Origin: Virgisporangium ochraceum
Lineage (GTDB): Bacteria; Actinomycetota; Actinomycetes; Mycobacteriales; Micromonosporaceae
NCBI RefSeq assembly: GCF_016863655.1
Contig: NZ_BOPH01000088.1
Location: 186,001 to 250,000, forward strand
DNA: 64,000 nucleotides
Direction: 5' to 3'
In this document: piece by piece, positions 35,012-42,563 of the stretch
Position numbering within the stretch: the stretch's first letter is position 1
Layout: each line of letters starts with the position of its first letter
Made by a program: the position numbers and the translations under genes
The notes under the pieces: generated by a model
What the model was told of the DNA's origin: nothing
Seen by the model: the letters and a program-made list of their open reading frames with translations, nothing else
Database searches by the model: none

Positions 35012-35068
35012 GCTTCCACGGTCCGCTCGACGGCGGCCGAGGGTCAGTGCCGGACGCACCCGGGTGCA

Positions 35069-35082
35069 GGGCCGAAGGTCCC
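35069..35082. promoter_or_regulatory. DevR-type box of the usp-acg operon
   Basis: GGGCCGAAGGTCCC, the reverse complement of the window consensus, 58-71 nt upstream of the stress protein start. Confidence 0.78.
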
Positions 35083-35123
35083 GTCGCGCCGGCGCGTCAA
35101 CCGGCCGCAACGGAGCGGCTTTC

Positions 35124-35137
35124 GGGACCTTGGCCTC
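35124..35137. promoter_or_regulatory. DevR-type box of the DUF385-pfl operon
   Basis: GGGACCTTGGCCTC, 36-49 nt upstream of the DUF385 start, in a position to overlap or abut the -35 region. Confidence 0.72.
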
Positions 35138-35172
35138 TGGAGCCGGCGGCCGCGAAGGCGCAGGCTCAAGGC

Positions 35173-35580
35173 ATGACGAGCGTGACCACGCCAACCGTCC
35201 CGGCCCACAACCGCTGGGTGCTGGGAGCACTGCGAACCGAGACCGGGCGCCGGATCCTGCGCGGCCTGTGCGGGATGCGCTACACCGGGCGGCGCACGGG
35301 ACGCACGGTCGTCCTGCCCGTCGCGTACGCGGCCTGCGGCACCGACGTGACGGTGCTGGTGGCCCGCGCCGCCGAGAAGCGGTGGTGGCGCAACTTCGAG
35401 GGTGGGCACCCGGCCGAGCTCCTCCTCGACGGCCGTTGGCGCACCGCGCGCGGCGAGGCCGTCGGACCCGAACGGATCGAGTACCCGCGCCTGCTGGCCG
35501 GCTACCGGGCGGCACACCCGCACACGTCCGCGGACACGACGGCACCCATCGTCCACTTCGTCCTGACCGACAGGCCCTGA
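35173..35580 (+). CDS. DUF385/deazaflavin-type (F420) nitroreductase family protein
   Basis: A 135-residue split-barrel protein. RRTGRTVVLPVAYAACGTDVTVLVARAAEKRWWRNF matches the Ddn/DUF385 pattern (GRRSGR, strand, then WxxNL), here in variant form. Family members bind F420 or other flavins and reduce quinones or nitro compounds at the membrane; Ddn-like proteins occur in mycobacterial hypoxia responses. It starts 36 nt after a DevR-type box and 28 nt upstream of pflB, so it leads the pfl operon. F420 use is inferred from family only. Confidence 0.78.
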   Translation: MTSVTTPTVPAHNRWVLGALRTETGRRILRGLCGMRYTGRRTGRTVVLPVAYAACGTDVTVLVARAAEKRWWRNFEGGHPAELLLDGRWRTARGEAVGPERIEYPRLLAGYRAAHPHTSADTTAPIVHFVLTDRP

Positions 35581-35608
35581 CACACCCCGCACAGCTGGAG
35601 GTCCGTCC

Positions 35609-37876
35609 ATGACCATCACCGCTCCGGCCCCGCGCCCGGGTCACTCCACAGTGGACCCGTGGCGTGGATTCACCGGCACCGCCTGGCGCGACAGCGTCGA
35701 CGTCGCCGACTTCATCCGCGCGACCGTGCGTCCCTACGAAGGAGACGGCGCGTTCCTGGCCGGACCGACCCCGCGGACGACGGCGCTGTGGAAGCGGCTG
35801 TCGGACATGTTCGTCGAGGAGCGCGAGCGCGGCATCTACGACGTCGACGCCGCCACGCCGGGCTCGATCACCTCGCACGCGCCGGGCTACATCGACCGGG
35901 ACAACGAACTCATCGTGGGCCTGCAGACCGACGCGCCGCTGCGGCGGGCGATCCAGCCCAACGGCGGGTACCGGATGGTCGAGGGCGGCCTGCGGGCGTA
36001 CGGGTACGAACCGAACGACCGGGTCCGGGAGATCTTCACGACCTACCGGAAGACCCACAACGACGGCGTCTTCGACGCCTACACCCCGCAGATCCTGGCC
36101 GCCCGCAAGGCGGGCATCATCACCGGCCTGCCCGACGCCTACGGCCGCGGCCGCATCATCGGCGACTACCGGCGGGTGGCGCTGTACGGCGTCGACCGGC
36201 TGATCCAGGCGAAGAAGGCCGAACGCGCGGCGGTGAACGCCGAACGCGCCACCGCCGACATCGTCCGTGACCGCGAGGAGCTGGCCGAACAGGTACGCGC
36301 GCTCGGCGAGCTGAAGGAGATGGCGGCGTCCTACGGGTACGACATCTCGCAGCCGGCCGGCACCGCCCGCGAGGCGGTCCAGTGGCTGTACTTCGCCTAC
36401 CTCGCCGCGGCCAAGGAGCAGAACGGCGCGGCGATGTCGCTCGGCCGCACGTCGACGTTCCTCGACGCGTACATCGAGCGCGATCTCGACGAGGGTCGGC
36501 TGACCGAGACCGAGGCGCAGGAACTCGTCGACGACTTCGTCATCAAGCTGCGCATCGTCCGGTTCCTGCGCACGCCCGAGTACGACGCGCTGTTCTCCGG
36601 CGACCCGACCTGGGTCACCGAGTGCCTGGGCGGCATCGCCCTCGACGGCCGGCCGCTGGTGACCCGCACGTCGTTCCGGTACCTGCAGACCCTCTACAAC
36701 CTCGGCCCCGCACCGGAACCGAACCTGACGGTGCTGTGGTCGCCGCGCCTGCCGGCCGGGTTCAAAAGGTTCTGCGCGCAGGTGTCGCTGGACACCAGCG
36801 CCATCCAGTACGAGAACGACGACCTGCTGCGGCCCTACCTCGACGACGACGCGGCGATCGCCTGCTGCGTGTCGGGCATGCGCGTCGGCAAGGACATGCA
36901 GTTCTTCGGCGCCCGCGCGAACCTCGCGAAGGCGTTGCTGTACGCGGTCAACGGTGGACGGGACGAGGTGAGCGGCGACCAGGTGACACCACCGCTCCCG
37001 CCGGTGACCGGCGACGTGCTCGACTACGACACCGTGCGCGCCGCGTACGACAGGGTCCTCGACTGGCTCGCCGAAACCTACGTCGACGCGCTCAACACCA
37101 TCCACTACATGCACGACCGGTACGCCTACGAGCGCATCGAGATGGCGTTGCACGACCACCCGGTGCGGCGGTTCCTGGCGACCGGCATCGCCGGCCTGTC
37201 GGTCGCCGCCGACAGTCTGTCGGCGATCCGGTACGCCACCGTGGAACCGGTGCGTGACGGGTCCGGTCTGGTGGTGGACTTCGTGACCACCGGCGACTTC
37301 CCGGCCTACGGCAACAACGACGACCGCGTCGACGCCATCGCCGTCGAGCTCGTCGAGTCGTTCATGGAGAAGGTGCGCCGCCAGCCGACGTACCGCGACG
37401 GGATCCCGACCCTGTCGGTGCTGACGATCACGTCGAACGTGGTGTACGGCAAGCACACCGGCAACACCCCCGACGGCCGTCGGGCCGGCGAGCCGTTCGC
37501 GCCGGGTGCCAACCCGATGAACGGCCGCGACCGGCACGGCATCGTCGCCTCGGCGCTGTCGGTGGCGAAGCTGCCCTTCGAGCACGCCCGCGACGGCATC
37601 TCGCTCACCACGACGGTCACCCCTGCCGGGCTCGGCCGCACGGTCGAGGACCGGGTGACCAACCTCGTCGGGGTGCTCGACGGCTACACCGACGCCGGCG
37701 GGTACCACATGAACGTCAACGTGCTCACGCGCGAGACGCTCGAGGACGCGATGGCGCATCCGGAGAAGTACCCGCAGCTGACCATCCGGGTCTCGGGCTA
37801 CGCGGTCAACTTCGTGCGGCTCACGCCCGAGCAGCAGCGTGACGTCCTGTCGCGCACGTTCCACGAGGCGACATGA
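35609..37876 (+). CDS. pflB: Pyruvate formate-lyase (glycyl-radical enzyme)
   Basis: A 755-residue PFL. Adjacent catalytic cysteines are Cys419-Cys420 in AIACCVSGMRVGKDMQFFGA, and the radical glycine is Gly730 in TIRVSGYAVNFVRLT, positions very close to E. coli PflB (418/419 and 734). SGM replaces the usual SPM after the cysteines. It cleaves pyruvate with CoA into acetyl-CoA and formate without NADH and is destroyed by oxygen once activated. GGAGG precedes ATG 35609; the activase gene overlaps its stop. It is under a DevR-type box. It implies a genuine anaerobic energy mode in an actinomycete. Confidence 0.97.
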   Translation: MTITAPAPRPGHSTVDPWRGFTGTAWRDSVDVADFIRATVRPYEGDGAFLAGPTPRTTALWKRLSDMFVEERERGIYDVDAATPGSITSHAPGYIDRDNELIVGLQTDAPLRRAIQPNGGYRMVEGGLRAYGYEPNDRVREIFTTYRKTHNDGVFDAYTPQILAARKAGIITGLPDAYGRGRIIGDYRRVALYGVDRLIQAKKAERAAVNAERATADIVRDREELAEQVRALGELKEMAASYGYDISQPAGTAREAVQWLYFAYLAAAKEQNGAAMSLGRTSTFLDAYIERDLDEGRLTETEAQELVDDFVIKLRIVRFLRTPEYDALFSGDPTWVTECLGGIALDGRPLVTRTSFRYLQTLYNLGPAPEPNLTVLWSPRLPAGFKRFCAQVSLDTSAIQYENDDLLRPYLDDDAAIACCVSGMRVGKDMQFFGARANLAKALLYAVNGGRDEVSGDQVTPPLPPVTGDVLDYDTVRAAYDRVLDWLAETYVDALNTIHYMHDRYAYERIEMALHDHPVRRFLATGIAGLSVAADSLSAIRYATVEPVRDGSGLVVDFVTTGDFPAYGNNDDRVDAIAVELVESFMEKVRRQPTYRDGIPTLSVLTITSNVVYGKHTGNTPDGRRAGEPFAPGANPMNGRDRHGIVASALSVAKLPFEHARDGISLTTTVTPAGLGRTVEDRVTNLVGVLDGYTDAGGYHMNVNVLTRETLEDAMAHPEKYPQLTIRVSGYAVNFVRLTPEQQRDVLSRTFHEAT

Positions 37877-38604
37877 CGGTGAAGGGCCGGTTGCACTCCT
37901 GGGACCTGTCGACCGGTGTCGACGGTCCCGGGACCCGGTTCGTCGCGTTCACCGCCGGATGCCCGCTGCGGTGCCTGTACTGCGCGAACCCCGACACGTG
38001 GCGGATGCGCAACGGCGCCGCGACGACCTCCGACGCGGTCCTCGCCGACGTGGCCCGCTACCGCCGGTTCATCACCACGGCCGGTGGCGGGTTCACGGTC
38101 AGCGGCGGGGAACCGTTGCTGCAGCCGGCCTTCACGGGAGCGCTGCTCGCCGGTGCCCGCGACCTCGGCCTGCACACCGCGCTGGACACGTCCGGCTTCC
38201 TCGGTGCCCGCGCCGACGACGACCTGCTCGACGCGTGCGGCCTGGTGCTGCTGGACATCAAGAGCTGGGACCGGGCCCTCTACCGCCGGTTGACCGGCCG
38301 CGACCTGCACCCGACGGTGGCGTTCGCGCGCCGGCTGGCCGACCGGGGAACGCCGGTGTGGGTGCGGTTCGTCCTCGTGCCGGGCCTCACCGACGACCCG
38401 GAGAACGTGGGCGGTGTGGCGCGGTTCGCGGCCGGGCTGGGCAACGTGGAGCGGGTGGACGTGCTGCCCTTCCACCGCCTGGCCGCCCACAAGTACCGCG
38501 ACCTCGGCCTACGCTTCCCGCTGGCCGACGTGCAACCGCCCGACGCGGCGACGGTCGCCCGTGCCGTGGACCGGTTCCGCGCGGCCGGCCTCCTCGCCGT
38601 CTGA
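37873..38604 (+). CDS. pflA: Pyruvate formate-lyase activating enzyme (radical SAM)
   Basis: A 243-residue radical SAM protein. The [4Fe-4S] motif CPLRCLYC (Cys30, 34, 37) sits in TAGCPLRCLYCANPDTW, followed by the SAM-binding GGGFTVSGGEPLLQP. It abstracts hydrogen from the PFL glycine to make the radical. Typical length. Its ATG overlaps the pflB stop (ATGA), as expected for stoichiometric co-expression. No formate dehydrogenase or formate channel gene is adjacent, so formate handling must be encoded elsewhere. Confidence 0.97.
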   Translation: MTVKGRLHSWDLSTGVDGPGTRFVAFTAGCPLRCLYCANPDTWRMRNGAATTSDAVLADVARYRRFITTAGGGFTVSGGEPLLQPAFTGALLAGARDLGLHTALDTSGFLGARADDDLLDACGLVLLDIKSWDRALYRRLTGRDLHPTVAFARRLADRGTPVWVRFVLVPGLTDDPENVGGVARFAAGLGNVERVDVLPFHRLAAHKYRDLGLRFPLADVQPPDAATVARAVDRFRAAGLLAV

Positions 38605-38622
38605 CGGGAGTCCCGACGATGC

Positions 38623-38636
38623 GGGTCGATGGACTC
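38623..38636. promoter_or_regulatory. DevR-like box before the CBS-BON gene
   Basis: GGGTCGATGGACTC resembles the GGGTCGAAGGACCC version found at 41662. It lies 66-79 nt upstream of ATG 38702 and allows a separate promoter for that gene. Confidence 0.5.
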
Positions 38637-38701
38637 TGCCGCCACCCGGTGGCGCGGGCATACCGTGACGGCAACAGCCGAAATCGTTGAAGGGAAAGAC
38701 G

Positions 38702-39382
38702 ATGAACGGAATGACCGTCGCGGACGTGATGACCCACGGAGCCGTGTCCGCCACCGCTGACATGCCCTACCGCGACCTCGTCGACCTGATCGAGACCCGG
38801 TCGGTCAACGCCGTACCGGTCGTCGACCGGTTCAACCGCGTGGTCGGCGTCGTGTCGGCCTCCGACCTGTTACACAAGATCGAGTTCGCGGGCGGCGTCG
38901 ACCCGCCGCGGATCTTCGAGAGCAGCCGTCACCGCCGCGACCGCCGCAAGTCCACCGGCACCGTCGCCGCGGAGCTGATGTCCGCTCCGGCGGTGACCGT
39001 GATGAGGACGACTCCCATCGCCGACGCCGCCCGGCTCATGGAGGAGACCGGTGTGCGCCGCCTTCCGGTGATCGACATCGCCGGTCGGCTCATCGGCATG
39101 GTGACCAATCGCGACCTGCTGAAGGTGTTCCTGCGGCCGGACGACGCCATCAAGCGGCACGTCGTCGACCTGTTCTCCACAGTGGACGGTGGCTCGTCGA
39201 GCGTCCTGTCCGTGGACGTGACCGACGGCGCCGTCACGCTGACCGGTGAGGTCGACCGGCGCACCGTCGCCGAGGGGCTGACCGGAGGGGTCGAGGCCAT
39301 CGACGGCGTCGTGTCGGTGGCGAACGCCGTGACGTGGCTCGTCGACGACACCATCAACGCGACGCCGGTGGCGGGTTGGTGA
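38702..39382 (+). CDS. Paired-CBS and BON domain protein
   Basis: A 226-residue protein. CBS1 (about 8-60, SVNAVPVVDRFNRVVGVVSASDLL) and CBS2 (about 92-150, GVRRLPVIDIAGRLIGMVTNRDLL) form a Bateman module that usually binds adenine nucleotides; a C-terminal BON domain (about 160-222, DGAVTLTGEVDRRTVAEGL, then VSVANAVTWLV) may contact phospholipid or other proteins. The mycobacterial DosR target Hrp1 (Rv2626c) is a two-CBS protein without BON. AGGGA sits eight bases before ATG 38702. Its last 29 nt overlap the convergent nitroreductase gene. Confidence 0.9.
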   Translation: MNGMTVADVMTHGAVSATADMPYRDLVDLIETRSVNAVPVVDRFNRVVGVVSASDLLHKIEFAGGVDPPRIFESSRHRRDRRKSTGTVAAELMSAPAVTVMRTTPIADAARLMEETGVRRLPVIDIAGRLIGMVTNRDLLKVFLRPDDAIKRHVVDLFSTVDGGSSSVLSVDVTDGAVTLTGEVDRRTVAEGLTGGVEAIDGVVSVANAVTWLVDDTINATPVAGW

Positions 39383-40343
39383 CGACGAGCTCGGCCAGGG
39401 GCCGGCGGGGCGAGGCCATCGCCGGCCACAGCGGGTAGCCGATCCGCAGGACGGTCTGCGGCACAGAGTGGGCCGCGGAGTCGGTGAGCAGGTCGCGCAT
39501 TGCCGAGATCTCGGTGAGCTGGCTCATGGGTGTCACGGCCAGGCCCCGGACGGTGGCGGTCAGCCACACCCGCTCCAGCGCCTCACCGGCACGGATCCAG
39601 TGCTCGGGCGTGTCGCCCGGCGTGAACAGCAGCAGCAGGATCGGGTCGGACTCGAACTCGACCGCACCGGCCGACGGTCCGAGCCCGGTCCCGAGGTCGC
39701 GCAGCGGCAACGCGCCGTCCCGGCCCCGCGGCCCGATGACGTGCCGGGGCAGCCCGTCGTCCCGGCCGACGCTGGACGCGGTCGTCCACGCCGCGAGCTC
39801 CGCCCGGTACGCCGGGTCCGAGCGCAGCCGGGTCTCGGCGGTGCGGGTCAGCGCGAGAACGCCGTCGCGCAGCTCCGGCCCGATCTCGACGAGGCTCGCG
39901 CCCTCCATCGCGGCGGCGCCCCGCAGCTCCTCCATCGTCACGAAGGGGACGCGGCGGTCGGCGAACGGCCGCCGGTTGGTGTGCCGACCGGGAACCGCGG
40001 CGGCGAGCGCCTGCGCCGCGCGTGCCGGACGGCCGGCGGCACCGATGGTGACCCGTGCCGCGAGGTCGGGATCCGCGTCGTCGGGCATCCGTCGGACCGA
40101 CGTCCGGCGGCCGGCCGCGCCGAACGCCACGCGCAGGTTGAACACCGCCGCGCCGATGCTCACGAGCATCTCGCGGCCGTCCGGATCGAGGACGGCCAGC
40201 CGCCGGGACCGGTCGACGAGGACGTCGACGGCGTCCACGCCCACGCGGAACAGCCACGGTTGGGTGTTGTGGACCGACGGCGCGGCCGCGGCGGCGCGCA
40301 GACAGGCCGTCACCACCTCATCGGGAACCCCGGTCTCGCTCAT
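39354..40343 (-). CDS. Acg-family nitroreductase-like protein
   Basis: A 329-residue member of the Acg group. Markers: APSVHNTQPWLFRVGVDA, VSIGAAVFNLRVAFGAAG, AVPGRHTNRRPFADRRVP, and TATVRGLAVTPMSQLTEI. It is very close to the paralogue at 60571 (shared TMEELRGAAA, GLTRTAE-type segment, TPDDT/TPGDT, MTPMSQLTEI), so the two arose by recent duplication. A consensus DevR-type box lies 59-72 nt upstream, right after the stop of the pyridoxamine-oxidase-like gene. Whether it has enzyme activity is unknown. Confidence 0.9.
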   Translation of the reverse strand: MSETGVPDEVVTACLRAAAAAPSVHNTQPWLFRVGVDAVDVLVDRSRRLAVLDPDGREMLVSIGAAVFNLRVAFGAAGRRTSVRRMPDDADPDLAARVTIGAAGRPARAAQALAAAVPGRHTNRRPFADRRVPFVTMEELRGAAAMEGASLVEIGPELRDGVLALTRTAETRLRSDPAYRAELAAWTTASSVGRDDGLPRHVIGPRGRDGALPLRDLGTGLGPSAGAVEFESDPILLLLFTPGDTPEHWIRAGEALERVWLTATVRGLAVTPMSQLTEISAMRDLLTDSAAHSVPQTVLRIGYPLWPAMASPRRPLAELVVTNPPPASR

Positions 40344-40401
40344 GCGCCGAGCATGGCGGCGGAGGGTCCGGCGGCGGCACGGGCGGACGGTCCCGCCCGA
40401 C

Positions 40402-40415
40402 GGGACCTTCGGCCC
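40402..40415. promoter_or_regulatory. DevR-type box, best consensus copy
   Basis: GGGACCTTCGGCCC, squeezed between the stop of the split-barrel gene (40417) and the nitroreductase start (40343). This is the copy used as window consensus. Confidence 0.8.
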
Positions 40416-40416
40416 G

Positions 40417-40824
40417 TCATGCGGCCGCACGCACGAGGAGCTCGTAGCCGCTGACCAGCTCGGCGGGGATCCGGATCACGCTGTTGCGTTCGCCGTCCAC
40501 CCACGCGTCCAGCAGGCCCTGGTACCGGGCGACCTCGTCCGGCTCGGTGATGACCTGCGCCACCCCGGTGACCACGACGCTCCAGCCCGTCCGGGTGACG
40601 GGGTCGATCGCGTCCGCCTCGTACGCGACGACGGTGCCGCGTCCCGCCGCCGAACCGATGGCGGTGCCGAGGTTGGTCCGGATGATCACCTGTCCCCGGT
40701 CGACGATGTGGTTGACCGGGCGGATCGCCGGCAGCGCACGGTGGGTGAAGACCACCCGGCCGAAGGGGACGGACGCGAGCCGGGCCATGCACTCCTCGGC
40801 GTCGAGCGTCGACAGCTGGACCAT
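40417..40824 (-). CDS. Pyridoxamine 5'-phosphate oxidase-like flavin protein
   Basis: A 135-residue split-barrel protein. MARLASVPFGRVVFTHRALPAIRPVNHIVDRGQVIIRTNLG is the typical N-terminal strand pattern of the PPOX/F420-binding family, followed by VVAYEADAID and GWSVVVTGVAQVI. Such proteins bind FMN, F420 or haem. Rv-type homologues occur in the mycobacterial DosR set (Rv3129, Rv2074-like), so a flavin-dependent hypoxia role is likely. ATG 40824 is 36 nt downstream of the nearest DevR-type box. Substrate unknown. Confidence 0.85.
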   Translation of the reverse strand: MVQLSTLDAEECMARLASVPFGRVVFTHRALPAIRPVNHIVDRGQVIIRTNLGTAIGSAAGRGTVVAYEADAIDPVTRTGWSVVVTGVAQVITEPDEVARYQGLLDAWVDGERNSVIRIPAELVSGYELLVRAAA

Positions 40825-40859
40825 CAGGCCACGATCCGTGGTCACCCCGGTCGCGGGTA

Positions 40860-40896
40860 GGGCCGAACGGCACGTCCGGTCCGGGCCTTTCGCTCC
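40860..40896. promoter_or_regulatory. Paired DevR-type boxes of the split-barrel gene
   Basis: GGGCCGAACGGCAC (40860-40873) and GGGCCTTTCGCTCC (40883-40896), 23 bp apart. The inter-site GTCCGGTCCGGG is identical to that of the adhE module. Confidence 0.72.
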
Positions 40897-40907
40897 GGCC
40901 CGGCTTG

Positions 40908-41594
40908 TCAGCGGATCCAGACGCCCGGCGCGGGAACGCCGAACCGCACGGTGGTGGCCGCGCCCGGCGCGCCGGGGGTCAGCTCGGTGGCGAGCCCCTC
41001 CACGTTGGCGGTGAGGAGGATTGCCGAGGTCGCCTCGCCGGTGCCCAGGAGGACCTCCGGATGGTCGTCGGTCGGCGCGACGCCGATGAGCCCGGCCCGC
41101 ACCCGCAGGTCGATGCCGGGTCGGCGGGCCGCGGCGAGCAGCCGGTCGATGGTCGCGTCCGGAACGGGACCGGCGACCGGCGGCCGCGAGTCGCTGCGGC
41201 GGGCGGCGATCGCCCGGTAGAGCCGCACCTCGCCGGCACCGGCGCGGGCGCGACCGGCGTGGCTGATCCTCGCGAGCAGGCCCGGATCGGCCGGATCGGG
41301 CAGGTATCGGACGTCGGCGGCGACGCCGTCGGCGGCGAGCGCGGTGCGGGCGTGGTGCAGGGCGATCCCGCAGTTCACGATCAGCCGGGCGTCGTCGACG
41401 TCGACCGCGCCGGTCCGGTCGGGGTAGAGGGCGGCGTAGAGGGACAGGACGGGGCCGTCGATTCGCCAGCGCCACGGCTGCCCTGAGCCGATCGACGGCG
41501 CCGACGTCGCGGCGGACGCGGCGCGCGCGAGAGCGAGGCTCTCGACGCTCAGCCGGGTCGCTGTGCGGCGGTCGGTGAACTGGATGGCGGCCAT
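40908..41594 (-). CDS. Shortened Acg-family nitroreductase-like protein
   Basis: A 228-residue protein, about 100 residues shorter than its four paralogues here. The N-terminal half is intact in outline (APSIGSGQPWRWRIDG in place of HNTQPW, VNCGIALHHARTAL), and AIAARRSDSRPPVAG is the middle motif. The segment normally between that point and the C-terminal helix is missing: the sequence jumps from RRPGIDLRVRAG to SAILLTANVEGLATELTP, and the end is truncated. It may have become a dimerising or flavin-storing fragment, or be a decaying copy. GGGAG lies eight bases before ATG 41594, and paired DevR-type boxes lie upstream, so expression is retained. Confidence 0.78.
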   Translation of the reverse strand: MAAIQFTDRRTATRLSVESLALARAASAATSAPSIGSGQPWRWRIDGPVLSLYAALYPDRTGAVDVDDARLIVNCGIALHHARTALAADGVAADVRYLPDPADPGLLARISHAGRARAGAGEVRLYRAIAARRSDSRPPVAGPVPDATIDRLLAAARRPGIDLRVRAGLIGVAPTDDHPEVLLGTGEATSAILLTANVEGLATELTPGAPGAATTVRFGVPAPGVWIR

Positions 41595-41661
41595 GATGAG
41601 GGCTCCCGGACGGGTCGATGAGATGACGTCCACTGTCGCCGTCCGGCGGCCGGGTTGTTCA

Positions 41662-41697
41662 GGGTCGAAGGACCCGTCCCGGAAGGACCGGAGGGCC
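41662..41697. promoter_or_regulatory. Paired DevR-type boxes of the shortened nitroreductase gene
   Basis: GGGTCGAAGGACCC (41662-41675) and the weaker AGGACCGGAGGGCC (41684-41697), spaced 22 bp, 68-103 nt upstream of ATG 41594. Confidence 0.65.
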
Positions 41698-41725
41698 CCG
41701 CCGGCAAGATCCATACAAGGTCCAT

Positions 41726-41783
41726 AGTGGTGGCGACTTTCTGCTGTTTCACCCCGCCAGAACCGCGAAAAGTCGCCACCACT
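41726..41783. repeat. Long inverted repeat in the devR upstream gap
   Basis: Perfect 15-bp arms AGTGGTGGCGACTTT (41726-41740) and AAAGTCGCCACCACT (41769-41783) around a 28-base loop. The arms and flanks are clearly lower in GC than the surroundings. No frame runs through it. It could be a small dispersed palindromic element, a terminator for transcripts heading into devR, or an RNA structure; sequence alone does not decide. Confidence 0.85.
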
Positions 41784-41838
41784 TTCGATCATGAACGTTG
41801 AACCATGGCCCGGACTTCCGGGGGCCAGCACTAGGGCC

Positions 41839-41861
41839 GGGGCCTTCGATCCGGTACAAAT
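41839..41861 (+). promoter_or_regulatory. devR promoter: DevR-like box and -10 element
   Basis: GGGGCCTTCGATCC (41839-41852), preceded by AGGGCC at 41833, is followed by TACAAAT (41855-41861), a good -10 sequence. The devR GTG begins seven bases after the -10, and no ribosome-binding site exists, so the mRNA is probably leaderless. Box position allows positive autoregulation. Confidence 0.55.
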
Positions 41862-41867
41862 GAGTAC

Positions 41868-42509
41868 GTGATCCGCGTCTACCTGCTTGACGACCACGAG
41901 GTGGTCCGCCGTGGTCTGCGTGACCTGCTGGAGCAGGAGGACGACATCGAGGTCGTCGGCGAGTCCGGCTCGGCCGTCGACGCCACCCACCGCATCCCCG
42001 CGCTGAAGCCCGACGTCGCCGTGCTCGACGGCCGGCTGCCCGACGGCAGCGGCATCGACGTGTGCCGCGACGTGCGGTCCGTCGACCCGACCATCAAGGC
42101 GTTGATCCTGACCTCGTACGAGGACGATGAGGCCCTGTTCGCGGCGATCATGGCCGGAGCCGCGGGGTACGTCCTCAAGCAGGTCAGGGGCAACGACCTG
42201 ATCGATGGCATCCGCCGGGTCGCCGCCGGCCAGTCGCTGCTCGACCCGGCGGTCACCGCCCGCGTGCTGGAGCGCATCCGCAAGGGACCGGAGCAGCCCG
42301 ACGAGCTGCGCGACCTCACCGATCAGGAGCGGCGGATCCTGCTGCTGGTCGCGGAGGGCCTGACCAACCGGGAGATCGCCAACCGGATGTTCCTGGCCGA
42401 GAAGACGGTCAAGAACTACGTGTCCAGCCTGCTCGCCAAGCTCGGCCTGGAGCGGCGTACGCAGGCCGCCGTCCTTGCGGCGAAGCTGTTCGGTAACGAC
42501 AAACACTGA
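41868..42509 (+). CDS. devR: DevR/DosR-type hypoxia response regulator
   Basis: A 213-residue NarL-family regulator. The receiver begins MIRVYLLDDHEVVRRGLRDL; Asp54 in PDVAVLDGRLPDG is the phosphate acceptor and Lys104-region KQVRG follows the beta-5 strand. The C-terminal HTH holds LTNREIANRMFLAEKTVKNY then VSSLLAKLGLERRTQAAV, nearly identical to M. tuberculosis DosR, including Lys-Val-Lys-Asn contacts of the recognition helix. It should therefore read a GGGACC-type palindrome like those across the window. GTG 41868 is the only in-frame start. The kinase gene follows 54 nt later. Confidence 0.96.
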   Translation: MIRVYLLDDHEVVRRGLRDLLEQEDDIEVVGESGSAVDATHRIPALKPDVAVLDGRLPDGSGIDVCRDVRSVDPTIKALILTSYEDDEALFAAIMAGAAGYVLKQVRGNDLIDGIRRVAAGQSLLDPAVTARVLERIRKGPEQPDELRDLTDQERRILLLVAEGLTNREIANRMFLAEKTVKNYVSSLLAKLGLERRTQAAVLAAKLFGNDKH

Positions 42510-42563
42510 ACTGACCCGCGGGGACGGTTACCAGGGCGCCCGCCCGGTCCTAGGATCGCGGTC

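Noticed and set aside
34148..37864. A minus-strand frame of about 1240 codons that would extend the stress protein gene across pflB.
   Set aside because: Only the last 287 residues form UspA domains; the rest is antisense to pflB. The real start is ATG 35011.
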